A stretch of DNA of 64,000 nt from CAVUPF01 sp963803755 (GTDB taxonomy: Bacteria; Actinomycetota; Thermoleophilia; Solirubrobacterales; 70-9). Numbering within the stretch: position 1 is the stretch's first letter; the number at the start of each line of letters is the position of its first letter. The position numbers and the translations under genes were made by a program. Below, piece after piece: positions 1 to 8,092 of the stretch. The notes under the pieces were generated by a model, which searched no databases, had not been told where the DNA came from, and saw only the letters and a program-made list of their open reading frames with translations. Location: the NCBI GenBank assembly GCA_963803755.1, contig CAWDNP010000011.1, forward strand, positions 387,956 to 451,955, read 5' to 3'.

Positions 1-470
1 CGGGCCTCGACGACACGATCACCAAGTTCCTCGAACCGGTCTTCGCCGACTCGCCGCTGGCCGCGATCCACCCCTCGGTCGCGGCGTCCTGGGAGGGTCT
101 GGGGATCGGCGCGGCAATCTCGCTCGCCGGCATCGGGATCGCCTACTGGCTCTATATGGCTCGGCCCGAGACCCCGGCGATGCTGATCCGTCGCTTCGGG
201 GCGCTGCACACCTTTCTGATCAACAAGTGGTACTTCGATGAGCTGATCGACGTGGTGGTGGTGGGACCGGCGCTTGCGGTCGGCCGCTTTGCCAACCGCA
301 CCTTCGAGCGCGTCGTCATCGACGGCCTCGTCACCGGCACCGAGGACGTGGTCGGCGGCGCCGGGCGGGTCGTCCGCACCGTGCAGAGCGGCTTCGTCCG
401 CAGCTACGCGCTGCTGTTGATCGCCGGATTCGCCGGGGTCGCCCTCTACTTCCTGCTGAGCGCATCGTGA
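1..470 (+). CDS. nuoL: NADH-quinone oxidoreductase subunit L, C-terminal fragment
   Basis: The reading frame is open from base 3, so the gene begins before the window and only about 155 C-terminal residues are visible. NuoL is the large antiporter-like proton-pumping membrane subunit of respiratory complex I. What is seen fits its C-terminal end: a hydrophobic helix (GIGAAISLAGIGIAYWLYMA), the short HTFLINKWYFDEL stretch that follows the long lateral helix in NuoL proteins, and a last membrane helix before the stop. The next gene, nuoM, starts at GTG 467 inside this gene's stop (GTGA, 4-bp overlap), as is usual in nuo operons. The order L-M-N identifies it as the distal part of a nuo operon. 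Confidence 0.93.
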   Translation, partial: GLDDTITKFLEPVFADSPLAAIHPSVAASWEGLGIGAAISLAGIGIAYWLYMARPETPAMLIRRFGALHTFLINKWYFDELIDVVVVGPALAVGRFANRTFERVVIDGLVTGTEDVVGGAGRVVRTVQSGFVRSYALLLIAGFAGVALYFLLSAS

Positions 471-2029
471 TCAGCCTTCTCCTCTGGACACCGCTCGCCT
501 TCGGCATCCTCGGCCTCTTCCTGCCAAAGCGGGCAACCGGTTGGTGGGCGACGCTGGGCTGCGCGGTGACGCTGGGCCTGGCGATCGCCGTTCTCGCTGG
601 CTTTGACTCGAACGCGAGCGGCCTCCAGGACACCGTGAACATAAGCTGGATCCCCGGCCTCGGTGTCTCCTACAGCCTCGGGGTCGACGGGCTAAACGTC
701 TTCCTGGTGCTGCTGACCGCGGTGCTGTGGAGCGGCGCCACCGCGTTCGCCGCCTTCCGCGCACAGGAGCGCCCACAGCTCTTCTTCTTCCTGATGTTGC
801 TTGGGGAGACCGCGACCCTCGGCTCCTTCCTCGCCCAGGACCTGCTCCTCTTCGTCCTCTTCTTCGACCTGATGCTGGTGCCGTTCTACTTCCTCTTCGG
901 CGCCTGGGGCACGGACCGCGCCGACGGCGTTACCGCATCGGCGGCGACGCTGAAGATGATCGTCTACACGCTGATCGGCTCGCTGCTGATGCTGGTCGGT
1001 GCAATCGCCACCGCGATCCTCTCCGCCCACGGCGGCCACATCACTTTCTCGATTGCCGCTCTCGCCAAGCACCCGCTCAGCGACGGCAGCCAGCGCTGGA
1101 TCTTCTGGTTCTTCGCCGCCGCCTTCTTGGTCAAGATGCCCGCCTTCCTGCTGCACGGCTGGATGCCCGACGCCTACCGCGCCGCGCCGCTGCCAGCGCT
1201 GGCGGTTTTCTCGGGGGTGCTGGCCAAGGTCGGCGCCTACGGGTTCCTGCGGATCGTGCTGCCGCTCTTTCCTGCCGCCACCGTGCAGTTCCAGGAGGTA
1301 ATCCTGGTGATCGCCCTGGCCTCGATCCTCTACGGCTCGGTGATGGCCTTCACTCAGACCAACGTGCGGCTGATCGCCGGCTACTCCTCGGTGGCGCAGC
1401 TCGGCTTCATCACTGCCGGGATCTTCGCCCTGCGCGCCGACGGGGCCGACGGGGCGATCTTGCAGATGGTCAACCACGGGCTTGTGGTGGCGCCGATCTT
1501 CATCATCGTCGCGATCCTGGTCGAGCGAACCGGTACCGAGGACCTGCGGGAGATGGGTGGGATGGCACTGCGCGCCCCGGTGCTGGCGACGCTCTTTTTG
1601 ATCGTCGCCCTGGCGACCCTGGCGATGCCCGGATCGGCCAACTTCATCGGCGAGTTCTACATCCTCAACGGGCTCTTCCAGTCGAAGATCGTCTTCGCCT
1701 TCATTGCGATCTCCGGCGTCGCGATGTCGGCTTACTACGGGCTGCGCCTCTACCAGCGCACGATGCACAACCGAAAGCCCGATGGCATCGCCTCGCGGGA
1801 GATTGCCTGGCGTGACGGGGTGATCCTCGCCCCGCTCGTCCTCTGCATCCTCGGCCTCGCCCTCTACCCGCAGCTGATCCTGCACCGCTCCAACCCCTCG
1901 GTCGAACGGTCGGTCGCCGCGGCGAACGGCACTCCCACGTCTTCTACCACCGCCCAGCTCGCATCGGCGGGAGCGGAGCCGGCCGATGCCGGTTTAGAGC
2001 GACTTATCGCCCGGGGAGGGCGGCGATGA
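467..2029 (+). CDS. nuoM: NADH-quinone oxidoreductase subunit M
   Basis: This is an antiporter-like proton-pumping subunit of complex I, 520 residues, a normal length for NuoM, with about 14 predicted membrane helices. Key residues are visible: the glutamate in LLGETATLGSF (about residue 115) and the lysine in LVKMPAFLLHGWMPDAY (about residue 223), both needed for proton transfer in the family, and the conserved LPGS-like motif MPGSANFIGEF. The C-terminus carries a short Ala/Thr-rich soluble tail. The GTG start at 467 overlaps the nuoL stop and the stop overlaps the nuoN ATG (ATGA), so the three genes are very probably translationally coupled. Confidence 0.95.
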   Translation: MISLLLWTPLAFGILGLFLPKRATGWWATLGCAVTLGLAIAVLAGFDSNASGLQDTVNISWIPGLGVSYSLGVDGLNVFLVLLTAVLWSGATAFAAFRAQERPQLFFFLMLLGETATLGSFLAQDLLLFVLFFDLMLVPFYFLFGAWGTDRADGVTASAATLKMIVYTLIGSLLMLVGAIATAILSAHGGHITFSIAALAKHPLSDGSQRWIFWFFAAAFLVKMPAFLLHGWMPDAYRAAPLPALAVFSGVLAKVGAYGFLRIVLPLFPAATVQFQEVILVIALASILYGSVMAFTQTNVRLIAGYSSVAQLGFITAGIFALRADGADGAILQMVNHGLVVAPIFIIVAILVERTGTEDLREMGGMALRAPVLATLFLIVALATLAMPGSANFIGEFYILNGLFQSKIVFAFIAISGVAMSAYYGLRLYQRTMHNRKPDGIASREIAWRDGVILAPLVLCILGLALYPQLILHRSNPSVERSVAAANGTPTSSTTAQLASAGAEPADAGLERLIARGGRR

Positions 2030-3546
2030 CCTTCCACGCGCCGCACCTCGACTACGCCGGGCTCTCGCCCGTGATCGCGCTCACCGCCGGACTCTGCGTC
2101 GTGCTGCTCGCCGGCGTCTTTGAGCGCATCAAGCGGGCGGCCCCTGTGCTCACCCTGATCACCCTCGCCGCCACCGCAGGGCTCTTGATCTGGCAGTGGG
2201 ACGGGGGCAAGGTCCTCCTCAGCGGCGCGCTGCGCCTCGACGACCTGGCGATCTCGATCTCACTGATCGCCGTCCTCACCTCCGCCTTCGCGGTCCTCCT
2301 CTCGGTCGGCGAGCCCGCCGCCGAGCAGGCGGGGCAGGGCGAGTACCACGCGCTGCTGCTCGGCTCGGTCTTGGGCATGACCCTGCTGGCCCAGGCACAG
2401 AACCTGGTCAGCTTCTTCGTCGCGATCGAGACCCTCTCGATCCCGCTCTACATCCTCTGCGCCACCAACCTGCGCCGCGAGCACTCGCTGGAGTCGGGAC
2501 TGAAGTATCTGATCGTCGGCTCGCTCGGCTCGGCGACGCTGCTGTATGGGATGGCGTTCCTCTACGGCGGGACCGGCTCGACCGGCTTCGACGGGATCGC
2601 CGCGGGAATCGCCCGCCATGGGGTGCTGGGCGACCCGCTGATCCTGGTCGGGATTGCCCTGGCGACGGTCGGCCTTGCCTTCAAGACCTCAATCGCCCCC
2701 TTCCATCAGTGGACGCCGGACGTCTATGAGGGAGCCCCCACCCCGATCACCGCCTTCATGGCGGTGGCGACCAAGGCGGCGGCCTTTGCCGTCTTCGTGC
2801 GTTTCTTCGACGTCGCGCTGGCGCCGCAGGCAAGCGAGTGGCAGCCCGCGCTGGCGGTTCTTGCCGCGATCTCGATCGTGGTCGGCAACGTCGGCGCCCT
2901 CGGGCAGGTCTCGCTGAAGCGGATGCTCGGCTACTCTGGCGTCGCCCAGGCCGGCTACATGCTGGGCGGCATCGTCGTCGCATCGAAGGCCGGGATCGAC
3001 GCCCTTGTCTTCTACCTCGCCGTCTACGCATTCATGAACCTCGCCGCCTTTGCGGTGATCGTCGCCCGCGAGCGCGAGACCTCCTATGGCGATGAGATTC
3101 GCGCCGTGCAGGGGCTGGGACGCGAGCGCCCGCTGCTCGCCTGGCCGCTGACTATCGCGATGCTCGGCCTGGCCGGGCTGCCGGCGACGGCGGGATTCAT
3201 CGGCAAGCTCTACCTGATCGAGGCACTGGTCGAAGGCAGCTACACCTGGCTTGCGGTCTTCATCGCGGTTGGCACGATGATCTCCCTGGCCTACTACCTG
3301 CGGATCGTCGCGGCGATGTGGATGCGGCCGGGCGGCGAGCCGGCCGCCGGGACCGCGGCAGCGCCTGCGATCGCCGGAGCCTCCCCCGAGGCCGACCCGA
3401 TTGACCCCGACGCGGGCAACCGCCCTTACCTGGTTGCTCCGGCCCTGCTCGCCGCGGCGGCCATTGTCTTCTTCGGAGCCATCCCTCAACCCCTGGTCGA
3501 CTTCGCCCAGCACGCCGGCGGCTCGATCGCCCAGTTCCTTCCCTGA
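2026..3546 (+). CDS. nuoN: NADH-quinone oxidoreductase subunit N
   Basis: This is the third antiporter-like membrane subunit of complex I, 506 residues and about 14 helices. Diagnostic stretches are FFVAIETLSIPLYILCA, the lysine in FKTSIAPFHQWTPDVYEGAP (about residue 220) and GLPATAGFIGKLYLI. The ATG at 2026 lies in ATGA at the end of nuoM. It is the last nuo gene of the operon here. The stop is followed after 8 bases by a VOC-family gene that may be cotranscribed but has no obvious connection with complex I. Confidence 0.95.
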   Translation: MTFHAPHLDYAGLSPVIALTAGLCVVLLAGVFERIKRAAPVLTLITLAATAGLLIWQWDGGKVLLSGALRLDDLAISISLIAVLTSAFAVLLSVGEPAAEQAGQGEYHALLLGSVLGMTLLAQAQNLVSFFVAIETLSIPLYILCATNLRREHSLESGLKYLIVGSLGSATLLYGMAFLYGGTGSTGFDGIAAGIARHGVLGDPLILVGIALATVGLAFKTSIAPFHQWTPDVYEGAPTPITAFMAVATKAAAFAVFVRFFDVALAPQASEWQPALAVLAAISIVVGNVGALGQVSLKRMLGYSGVAQAGYMLGGIVVASKAGIDALVFYLAVYAFMNLAAFAVIVARERETSYGDEIRAVQGLGRERPLLAWPLTIAMLGLAGLPATAGFIGKLYLIEALVEGSYTWLAVFIAVGTMISLAYYLRIVAAMWMRPGGEPAAGTAAAPAIAGASPEADPIDPDAGNRPYLVAPALLAAAAIVFFGAIPQPLVDFAQHAGGSIAQFLP

Positions 3547-3554
3547 GCCCACCG

Positions 3555-3935
3555 GTGCTCCACCATGTCTCGATCGAGATCGAGCCGGCGGAAATGGAGC
3601 GCGCCTCCGAGTTCTGGGCGCTGCTCGGCTTCACCGTGGTCGAGCCGCCTGGACCGCTCATCGGCACCTCTGTCTGGCTCGAGCGGGAGGGGACACAGGT
3701 CCACCTCATCGACTCCAAGGAGCCGATCGTCCCGCTGCGCGGGCACCTGGCGATCATCCCCCCGGACTTTCAGCGAGCCGTGGCGCAGCTGCGTGAGCAC
3801 GGTTTCGAGGTGACCGACAAACGAGAGCTCTGGGGCTCTCCCAGAGCTCTCGCGATCGCCCCCGGAGGCCACCGGGTTGAGCTCGTGGCCGCACCGCCCC
3901 CAGACGGCGGCCGCAGGGACATGCCGCCCTCCTAA
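3555..3935 (+). CDS. VOC (glyoxalase/bleomycin-resistance fold) family protein
   Basis: A 126-residue single VOC domain. The N-terminus LHHVSIEIEPAEMERASEFWALLGF and the C-terminal PGGHRVELVAAPP are typical of the babb-abbb VOC fold, with metal-ligand-like His near the start and Glu near the end. VOC proteins include glyoxalase I, dioxygenases and drug-binding proteins, and the substrate cannot be read from sequence. The GTG start at 3555 is 8 bases after nuoN, so it may be read through from the nuo operon. The 3' part of the gene contains a perfect 13-bp inverted repeat (see separate entry). Confidence 0.8.
   Translation: MLHHVSIEIEPAEMERASEFWALLGFTVVEPPGPLIGTSVWLEREGTQVHLIDSKEPIVPLRGHLAIIPPDFQRAVAQLREHGFEVTDKRELWGSPRALAIAPGGHRVELVAAPPPDGGRRDMPPS
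3822..3852. repeat. Perfect 13-bp inverted repeat inside the VOC gene
   Basis: CGAGAGCTCTGGG (3822-3834) and CCCAGAGCTCTCG (3840-3852) are exact reverse complements separated by GCTCT. It would form a strong RNA hairpin about 80 bases before the stop codon. No U-tract follows, so an intrinsic terminator is not supported. It may attenuate or protect the 3' end of the nuo transcript. Confidence 0.6.
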
Positions 3936-4060
3936 CCGCAGACGGCCCGGAGGCGGCCCGCGAAGTTGTCGCTTTTTGCGCCTGAACGCAATCCCCATAT
4001 CACCGCGAGGCCCCGCCTGGCGGATGCGCGCCCCTCGCGGGGCCCGTCGTGTCCCGCGGC

Positions 4061-4066
4061 TACGAT
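4061..4066 (+). promoter_or_regulatory. Leaderless -10 element of thyX
   Basis: TACGAT matches the actinobacterial TANNNT -10 consensus and is followed by 7 nt and then ATG 4074, the geometry of a leaderless transcript. This places the start at 4074 and not at the upstream ATG 4065 (inside the -10) or TTG 3966. Confidence 0.55.
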
Positions 4067-4073
4067 GCGCCCG

Positions 4074-5708
4074 ATGCGCTACCCGGTCGAGGATTTCACC
4101 CCCGAGGAGAGAGCGATCCTCGCTCCCCACTTCACCAACCTCGACCGCCCGGTATTCGCCCTCGTCAACTTGCCGGAGACCGTCAAGGGAGCGCTTTTTG
4201 CCCGCTATTCACGGTATTCGGGGACGGTTCGGCGCCTCTACCTGGAGGAGTTCGCTGCTGATTCCCCGCCCGGCGGGCGCCCCTTCGACGCGAAGGAGGG
4301 CGAGCGAGCAGCGAAGTTGTATGAACGAGTGTTCCTTGGCTACGGCGACGACTCAATCGCCCAGGTCGGCGGCGCCCACGTCGCCTGCGAGTGGGTCTCG
4401 AACATCCTCACCAAGATCCTCCAGCGCGGCCGCCTCGCGGCCTACCTGGAGCAGTCGACCCGCTACATCCCCTACGACAAGCCGCTCCCCGAGAACGCCG
4501 GGAGCGGTTATCGCTACTACCGCGAAGAGGCGCTCGGCACACAGTTCGGAGTGGCGATGGACGAGCTTTTCGGAATCTACTCGCGCTCGCTGCGAGAGGT
4601 CGAGTCCTGGGCGGCGGAGCGCTGGCCGCGCGGCGAGGGCGAGCCGGAGCGCGCCTGGGAGCGCTCGATCCGCGCCAAGGCGCTCGATCTGCTGCGCGGC
4701 CTGCTCCCCGCCGCAACGCTGAGCCACGTCGGAATCTTCGCCTCGGGCCAAGCCTACGAGCAGCTGATCCTGCGGCTGATGGCCTCACCGCTGCCGGAGG
4801 CGCGCGAGTACGGGGGGATGATCCTGCACGAGCTGCAACAGGTGATGCCGAGCTTCGTCTCCCGGGTCGAGCGGCCTGACCGCGGCGGCGAGTGGGTCGC
4901 CTACCTGCAGAGGCGCCGCGCGGCGACCGAGAGCTGGGTCTCGCGGCTCGGGCTCGACCGCCGCGTCGCAGGCGAGAACGCACCTTCGGTCGAGCTGGTG
5001 CATGTCGACGGCACCGAGGAGGACCTGCTCGCCTCCTGCCTGCTCGAGTCGGCGGCGACGCCGGAGACCGAGATCCTCGCCCGCCTTGACGTGCTCGACC
5101 GCTCTGAGCGGGCCGCGCTGCTCGGTGCGCTGCTCGGTGAGCGCGTCAACCGCCGCCACCGCCCCAGCCGCGGCTTCGAGACACCGCGCTATCGCTTTGA
5201 GATCGTCTCCGACTACGGCGCCTTCCGCGACCTCCAGCGCCACCGGATGCTGACCTGCCAGTGGCAGCGGCTGGGGCCGGACCTCGGGGCGGGAGTGCCT
5301 GGCGAGGTCCGCGAAGCGGGTGTCGGTAAGGAGTTCGACCGGGCGCTGGAGATCTCCCGCACCGAGTATGAGCGGCTCGCCGGTGACGGTCTGCGCGAGC
5401 AGGCCCCCTACGCGCTCAGCCTCGCCTACCGGATCCGATACACGCTGGACCTCAACGCCCGCGAGGCGATGCACCTGATCGAGCTGCGCTCCGGCCGCGA
5501 GGGACACCCAACCTACCGGGCGATCGCCCAGGCGATGCACGAGCGGATCGCCGCCATCCACCCCGCCGTTGCCGCGGCAATGACCCACGTCGACACCTCG
5601 CAGGAGCCGCGCCTGGAGCGGATCCTCAGCGAGATCCGCACCCAACGCAAGCGGGTCCAGGCCACAGAGCACGCCGAGTCGCCCCCCGGGCTCAACCCGC
5701 TTGGCTGA
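4074..5708 (+). CDS. thyX: Flavin-dependent thymidylate synthase-like protein with two ThyX domains
   Basis: 544 residues from ATG 4074, about twice a normal ThyX (220-250). ThyX makes dTMP from dUMP using FAD/NADPH and methylene-tetrahydrofolate. Two ThyX-like halves are visible. The first half has RGRLAAYLEQSTRY (R118-G-R120), which aligns with the signature RHRX7S with His replaced by Gly and the Ser kept. The second half has RHRMLTCQWQR (R389-H-R391), which keeps RHR but has Arg where the Ser should be. The catalytic signature thus seems divided between the halves, suggesting a pseudodimer. Long ThyX-like proteins occur in several deep actinobacterial and related lineages. Whether it makes dTMP is an inference. 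It is convergent with the next gene, 9 bases away. Confidence 0.8.
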   Translation: MRYPVEDFTPEERAILAPHFTNLDRPVFALVNLPETVKGALFARYSRYSGTVRRLYLEEFAADSPPGGRPFDAKEGERAAKLYERVFLGYGDDSIAQVGGAHVACEWVSNILTKILQRGRLAAYLEQSTRYIPYDKPLPENAGSGYRYYREEALGTQFGVAMDELFGIYSRSLREVESWAAERWPRGEGEPERAWERSIRAKALDLLRGLLPAATLSHVGIFASGQAYEQLILRLMASPLPEAREYGGMILHELQQVMPSFVSRVERPDRGGEWVAYLQRRRAATESWVSRLGLDRRVAGENAPSVELVHVDGTEEDLLASCLLESAATPETEILARLDVLDRSERAALLGALLGERVNRRHRPSRGFETPRYRFEIVSDYGAFRDLQRHRMLTCQWQRLGPDLGAGVPGEVREAGVGKEFDRALEISRTEYERLAGDGLREQAPYALSLAYRIRYTLDLNAREAMHLIELRSGREGHPTYRAIAQAMHERIAAIHPAVAAAMTHVDTSQEPRLERILSEIRTQRKRVQATEHAESPPGLNPLG

Positions 5709-5717
5709 GCCAACGTC

Positions 5718-6578
5718 CTAGTCGCGCTGCTTGCGTTTGCGGCGTTCGGTGTCGGGGGGCGGGAGCACGTCATCGGGGTCGATCCCCGGCGCGGTGCCGT
5801 TGCCCGAGCTGAGTGCTGCGGCCGCCTCTTCGCCTTTGGTCGGCCACGGGACCGCTTCGCCGGCCGCCCAGGCCGGCGGGCGGCCGCCAGGGACGCGCCC
5901 CAGCAGCAGCAGCCCGAGGTAGACGAACCAGAGCGGGATGAACGGGATGAAGAAGATGAAGGAGATCGCGCCGAGTCCCATCCCCAGCGATCCCCATAAG
6001 CGGGACAGCAGCCCCACCCGCATCGCGTTCAGGCAGGTGTAGAACATCGCCACCACGAAGCCGATTTTGCCGCCGAGTTCGAACCCGGCCGCCAGGGGCC
6101 GTAGTGGCGCGTTGTTGATCGCTTCCGTTGCGAGCTTCTTGGCGTGTTCACCGTCCAGCGACGCCCCTCCCTTGAGGAGCTTGGGCAATGAGGTCGAGGC
6201 GAATTCGTTTGCGGCGTGAATGGCGGTGACCCCGCTGAGAATTGCTAACACGGCGAGGAAGATCGGCGCGGCTATCACCACGCCGACCAGCTGGCCTCGC
6301 ATCCTGTCGCTGCGCGCGCGGGCGGCTCGGAACAGGAAGTAGAGAGGCACGGCCAGCAGGCCGACCGCGAGCGCCTGGAGGATGCTGGAGATCAGCTCTG
6401 CGGCTTCGTGCTGGTTGACGCGATGAAGCAGCGCCGCTTCCCCGCCGCCGTTGCCGATAGACGAGGTCGCGATCGCCACCGCGGCAATGACCAGGAGAGT
6501 CGACGTAAACGCCGCGATTGCCGCCGGGGTCGCCCAGCGACGCTCCCACTCCAGCACCTCCGCCTTGCTGGGCCGCAC
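5718..6578 (-). CDS. Conserved integral membrane protein of unknown function
   Basis: 286 residues with four to five predicted membrane segments: AIAAFTSTLLVIAAVAIATS, a second at VGLLAVPLYFLF, a third at VVIAAPIFLAVLAILSGV, and further ones in the region IGFVVAMFY to SFIFFIPFIPLWFVYLGLLL. The C-terminal 70 residues are cytoplasm-like, charged and Pro-rich, ending in RRKRKQRD. It starts with GTG 8 bases after the CBS-domain gene, so the two form an operon. I do not recognise the family and propose no function. It is convergent with thyX. Confidence 0.75.
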   Translation of the reverse strand: MRPSKAEVLEWERRWATPAAIAAFTSTLLVIAAVAIATSSIGNGGGEAALLHRVNQHEAAELISSILQALAVGLLAVPLYFLFRAARARSDRMRGQLVGVVIAAPIFLAVLAILSGVTAIHAANEFASTSLPKLLKGGASLDGEHAKKLATEAINNAPLRPLAAGFELGGKIGFVVAMFYTCLNAMRVGLLSRLWGSLGMGLGAISFIFFIPFIPLWFVYLGLLLLGRVPGGRPPAWAAGEAVPWPTKGEEAAAALSSGNGTAPGIDPDDVLPPPDTERRKRKQRD

Positions 6579-6586
6579 GCTTCTGC

Positions 6587-7033
6587 TCAGCCCCGGTCGT
6601 GGAAATAGAACTGGGGCAGCGCGCCCTCGATCACGTCCTGGGTCATCTTCTGCGCCACCTCGAGGTCGCCGGTCCGCACCGCGATGTCGTCGAGGGTGAC
6701 GATGCCGGTGAGGCTGTCGCCGTCGACCACCGGCAGCCGCCGCACCCGGTGCTGGACCATCAGCGCCGCCGCCTCGTCCAGCTCCATCTCCGGCTCGGCC
6801 GACACCAGCGGGCGCGAGGCGAGCTCGCCGACCGGCGACTCGGCGGCGACCCCCTCGGCGAAGACGCGCAGCGCCAGATCGCGGTCGGTGACCATCGCCA
6901 CCGGCGAGCCGGCCGAGTCGACGATCACCACCGATCCCACCCGGTGATCGCGCATTAGGCGAGCCACCGAGACGGCGCTCGTTTCCCCCGTCGCGGTGAT
7001 GACACCCGCGGTCATGATCTCCTTGAGCCGCAC
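6587..7033 (-). CDS. CBS-domain pair protein
   Basis: 148 residues made of two CBS motifs (first around LKEIMTAGVITATGETSAVSVARLMRD, split as two short blocks, with VAMVTDRDLALRVF; second around RPLVSAEPEMELDEAAALM with LTGIVTLDDIAVRT). Such stand-alone Bateman modules bind adenine nucleotides and regulate a partner. The start is set at GTG 7033 because TAGCGT lies exactly 7 nt upstream (leaderless), although an ATG at 7054 is also in frame. It is divergent from the zinc-ribbon gene and shares its -10, and it is 8 bases upstream of the membrane-protein gene, a possible target of regulation. Confidence 0.85.
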   Translation of the reverse strand: MRLKEIMTAGVITATGETSAVSVARLMRDHRVGSVVIVDSAGSPVAMVTDRDLALRVFAEGVAAESPVGELASRPLVSAEPEMELDEAAALMVQHRVRRLPVVDGDSLTGIVTLDDIAVRTGDLEVAQKMTQDVIEGALPQFYFHDRG

Positions 7034-7039
7034 TGGCCG

Positions 7040-7046
7040 TACGCTA
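7040..7046. promoter_or_regulatory. Symmetric -10 element serving both strands
   Basis: TACGCTA gives TACGCT on the plus strand (7 nt before ATG 7053) and TAGCGT on the minus strand (7 nt before GTG 7033). Both fit TANNNT leaderless geometry, so one heptamer appears to drive two divergent genes. Confidence 0.55.
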
Positions 7047-7052
7047 CCGCGC

Positions 7053-7682
7053 ATGAACACGGAGCGGCACACCCCCGTCGTCCCGCTGGAGGCGGGCCAC
7101 AGCCCCGACAATCCTCCATGCCCCGCCTGCGGGGAGCCGCTGTTCGGCGTGATGGCCACACGGCCGGGCCTGCGCGGGGCGGTCAGTCGCTGCGAGAGCT
7201 GCGGCCTAGGGGTGGTGGGCGAACCGGGCGGCACCGAGGAGGCCCTGCACGAGCTGGATCGCCTCGAGCGAGACGGGATGCTGCGAATAGTCAACCGGGC
7301 GAGCTTCGCGGCGTCGCTGGGCGGGGCCGGCTGGGCGGGGCTTCAGCCCAGCGCCCACTATCTGTTCACGGTTGAGGCAGTGCGGCGCCTGGTCGCCAAC
7401 CGTGATCAGGTCGTCAAGCGTCGGCGTTGGGCGCCCGCCCTCGGGCTGGCGATGACCTGGCAGACGCTGCTCAACAGCCTCACCTTCGGCCGCAACGCCG
7501 CCTTCGGCGTCCTGGGGTGGGGAGAAGCGACCCCGGCCGAGCGCCCGTGGCAGCGCCGGATCGACGCCCTAATCAGCGTCGTGCTGGCGATCCCGACACT
7601 GATCGTGGCGCTGCCGATCGAGCTGGCCGCCGCGGCGATCGGGCGCGGCGCGGCGATGTCCCTGCGCCTCGAATTGCTCTAA
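7053..7682 (+). CDS. Zinc-ribbon protein with C-terminal membrane anchor, function unknown
   Basis: 209 residues. The N-terminal third holds CPACG (near residue 24) and CESCG (near residue 50), a four-Cys zinc ribbon like that preceding some class I methyltransferases. No SAM-binding glycine motif follows, so it is not a complete methyltransferase. The C-terminal part has a strongly hydrophobic segment (LISVVLAIPTLIVALPIELA) that would anchor it in the membrane, preceded by a conserved-looking NSLTFGRNAAFG stretch. The leaderless -10 TACGCT at 7040 sets ATG 7053. It may be a degenerate methyltransferase-like protein or a membrane-tethered adaptor. Confidence 0.7.
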   Translation: MNTERHTPVVPLEAGHSPDNPPCPACGEPLFGVMATRPGLRGAVSRCESCGLGVVGEPGGTEEALHELDRLERDGMLRIVNRASFAASLGGAGWAGLQPSAHYLFTVEAVRRLVANRDQVVKRRRWAPALGLAMTWQTLLNSLTFGRNAAFGVLGWGEATPAERPWQRRIDALISVVLAIPTLIVALPIELAAAAIGRGAAMSLRLELL

Positions 7683-7691
7683 CAGAGCTGC

Positions 7692-7961
7692 CTAGGAGAG
7701 GCCCTCGCGGGCCTCGCGCACGAGCGTCACGGCCTCCGGGAAGAGGACACGGATCGCGTCGCGCACCTGCATCGCCTGCTCGTCGGGGCTGCCGCTGAGG
7801 TCGATCTGGCCGATCGAGGCGACGGTCATCTCGACGGCAAGCTTGATCGCGTTGTCTGCCCAGGCGACCCGTTGCGAGGACTGCATCTGCTCCGACAGCT
7901 CTTCCATGCGAGCCCGGAACTCGTCCGGGTCGCCGAAGAGGTTGAACGGGCTTCCCTCCAT
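7692..7961 (-). CDS. Small conserved hypothetical protein (89 aa)
   Basis: ATG 7961 gives an 89-residue acidic, helical protein beginning MEGSPFNLFGDPDEFRARME and containing AWADNAIKLAVEMTVASIG. The composition is coding-like and differs from shadow frames, which are Arg-rich. I see no domain. The frame continues upstream to 8078, but the upstream residues look non-coding. It is convergent with the zinc-ribbon gene (9 bases apart) and lies downstream of tetR on the same strand (131-base gap containing a small AGAGTC-TTT-GACTCT hairpin). Confidence 0.6.
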   Translation of the reverse strand: MEGSPFNLFGDPDEFRARMEELSEQMQSSQRVAWADNAIKLAVEMTVASIGQIDLSGSPDEQAMQVRDAIRVLFPEAVTLVREAREGLS

Positions 7962-8092
7962 AAAGACATGAAAGCAAAGGCCAGAAGACGGCGCAGAGTC
8001 TTTGACTCTCGGCCCGCTCCGCTGCGCCCAGCCGCCCTGTCTTGGTGGCACGCCGGGAAGCGGCCTGACTCCGAACACCCCGAGGGAGCAGG

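Noticed and set aside
692..1885. 397-codon open frame antisense to nuoM
   Set aside because: Arg/Gly/Asp/His-rich product without any domain, typical of the mirror frame of a GC-rich gene; nuoM on the other strand is certain.
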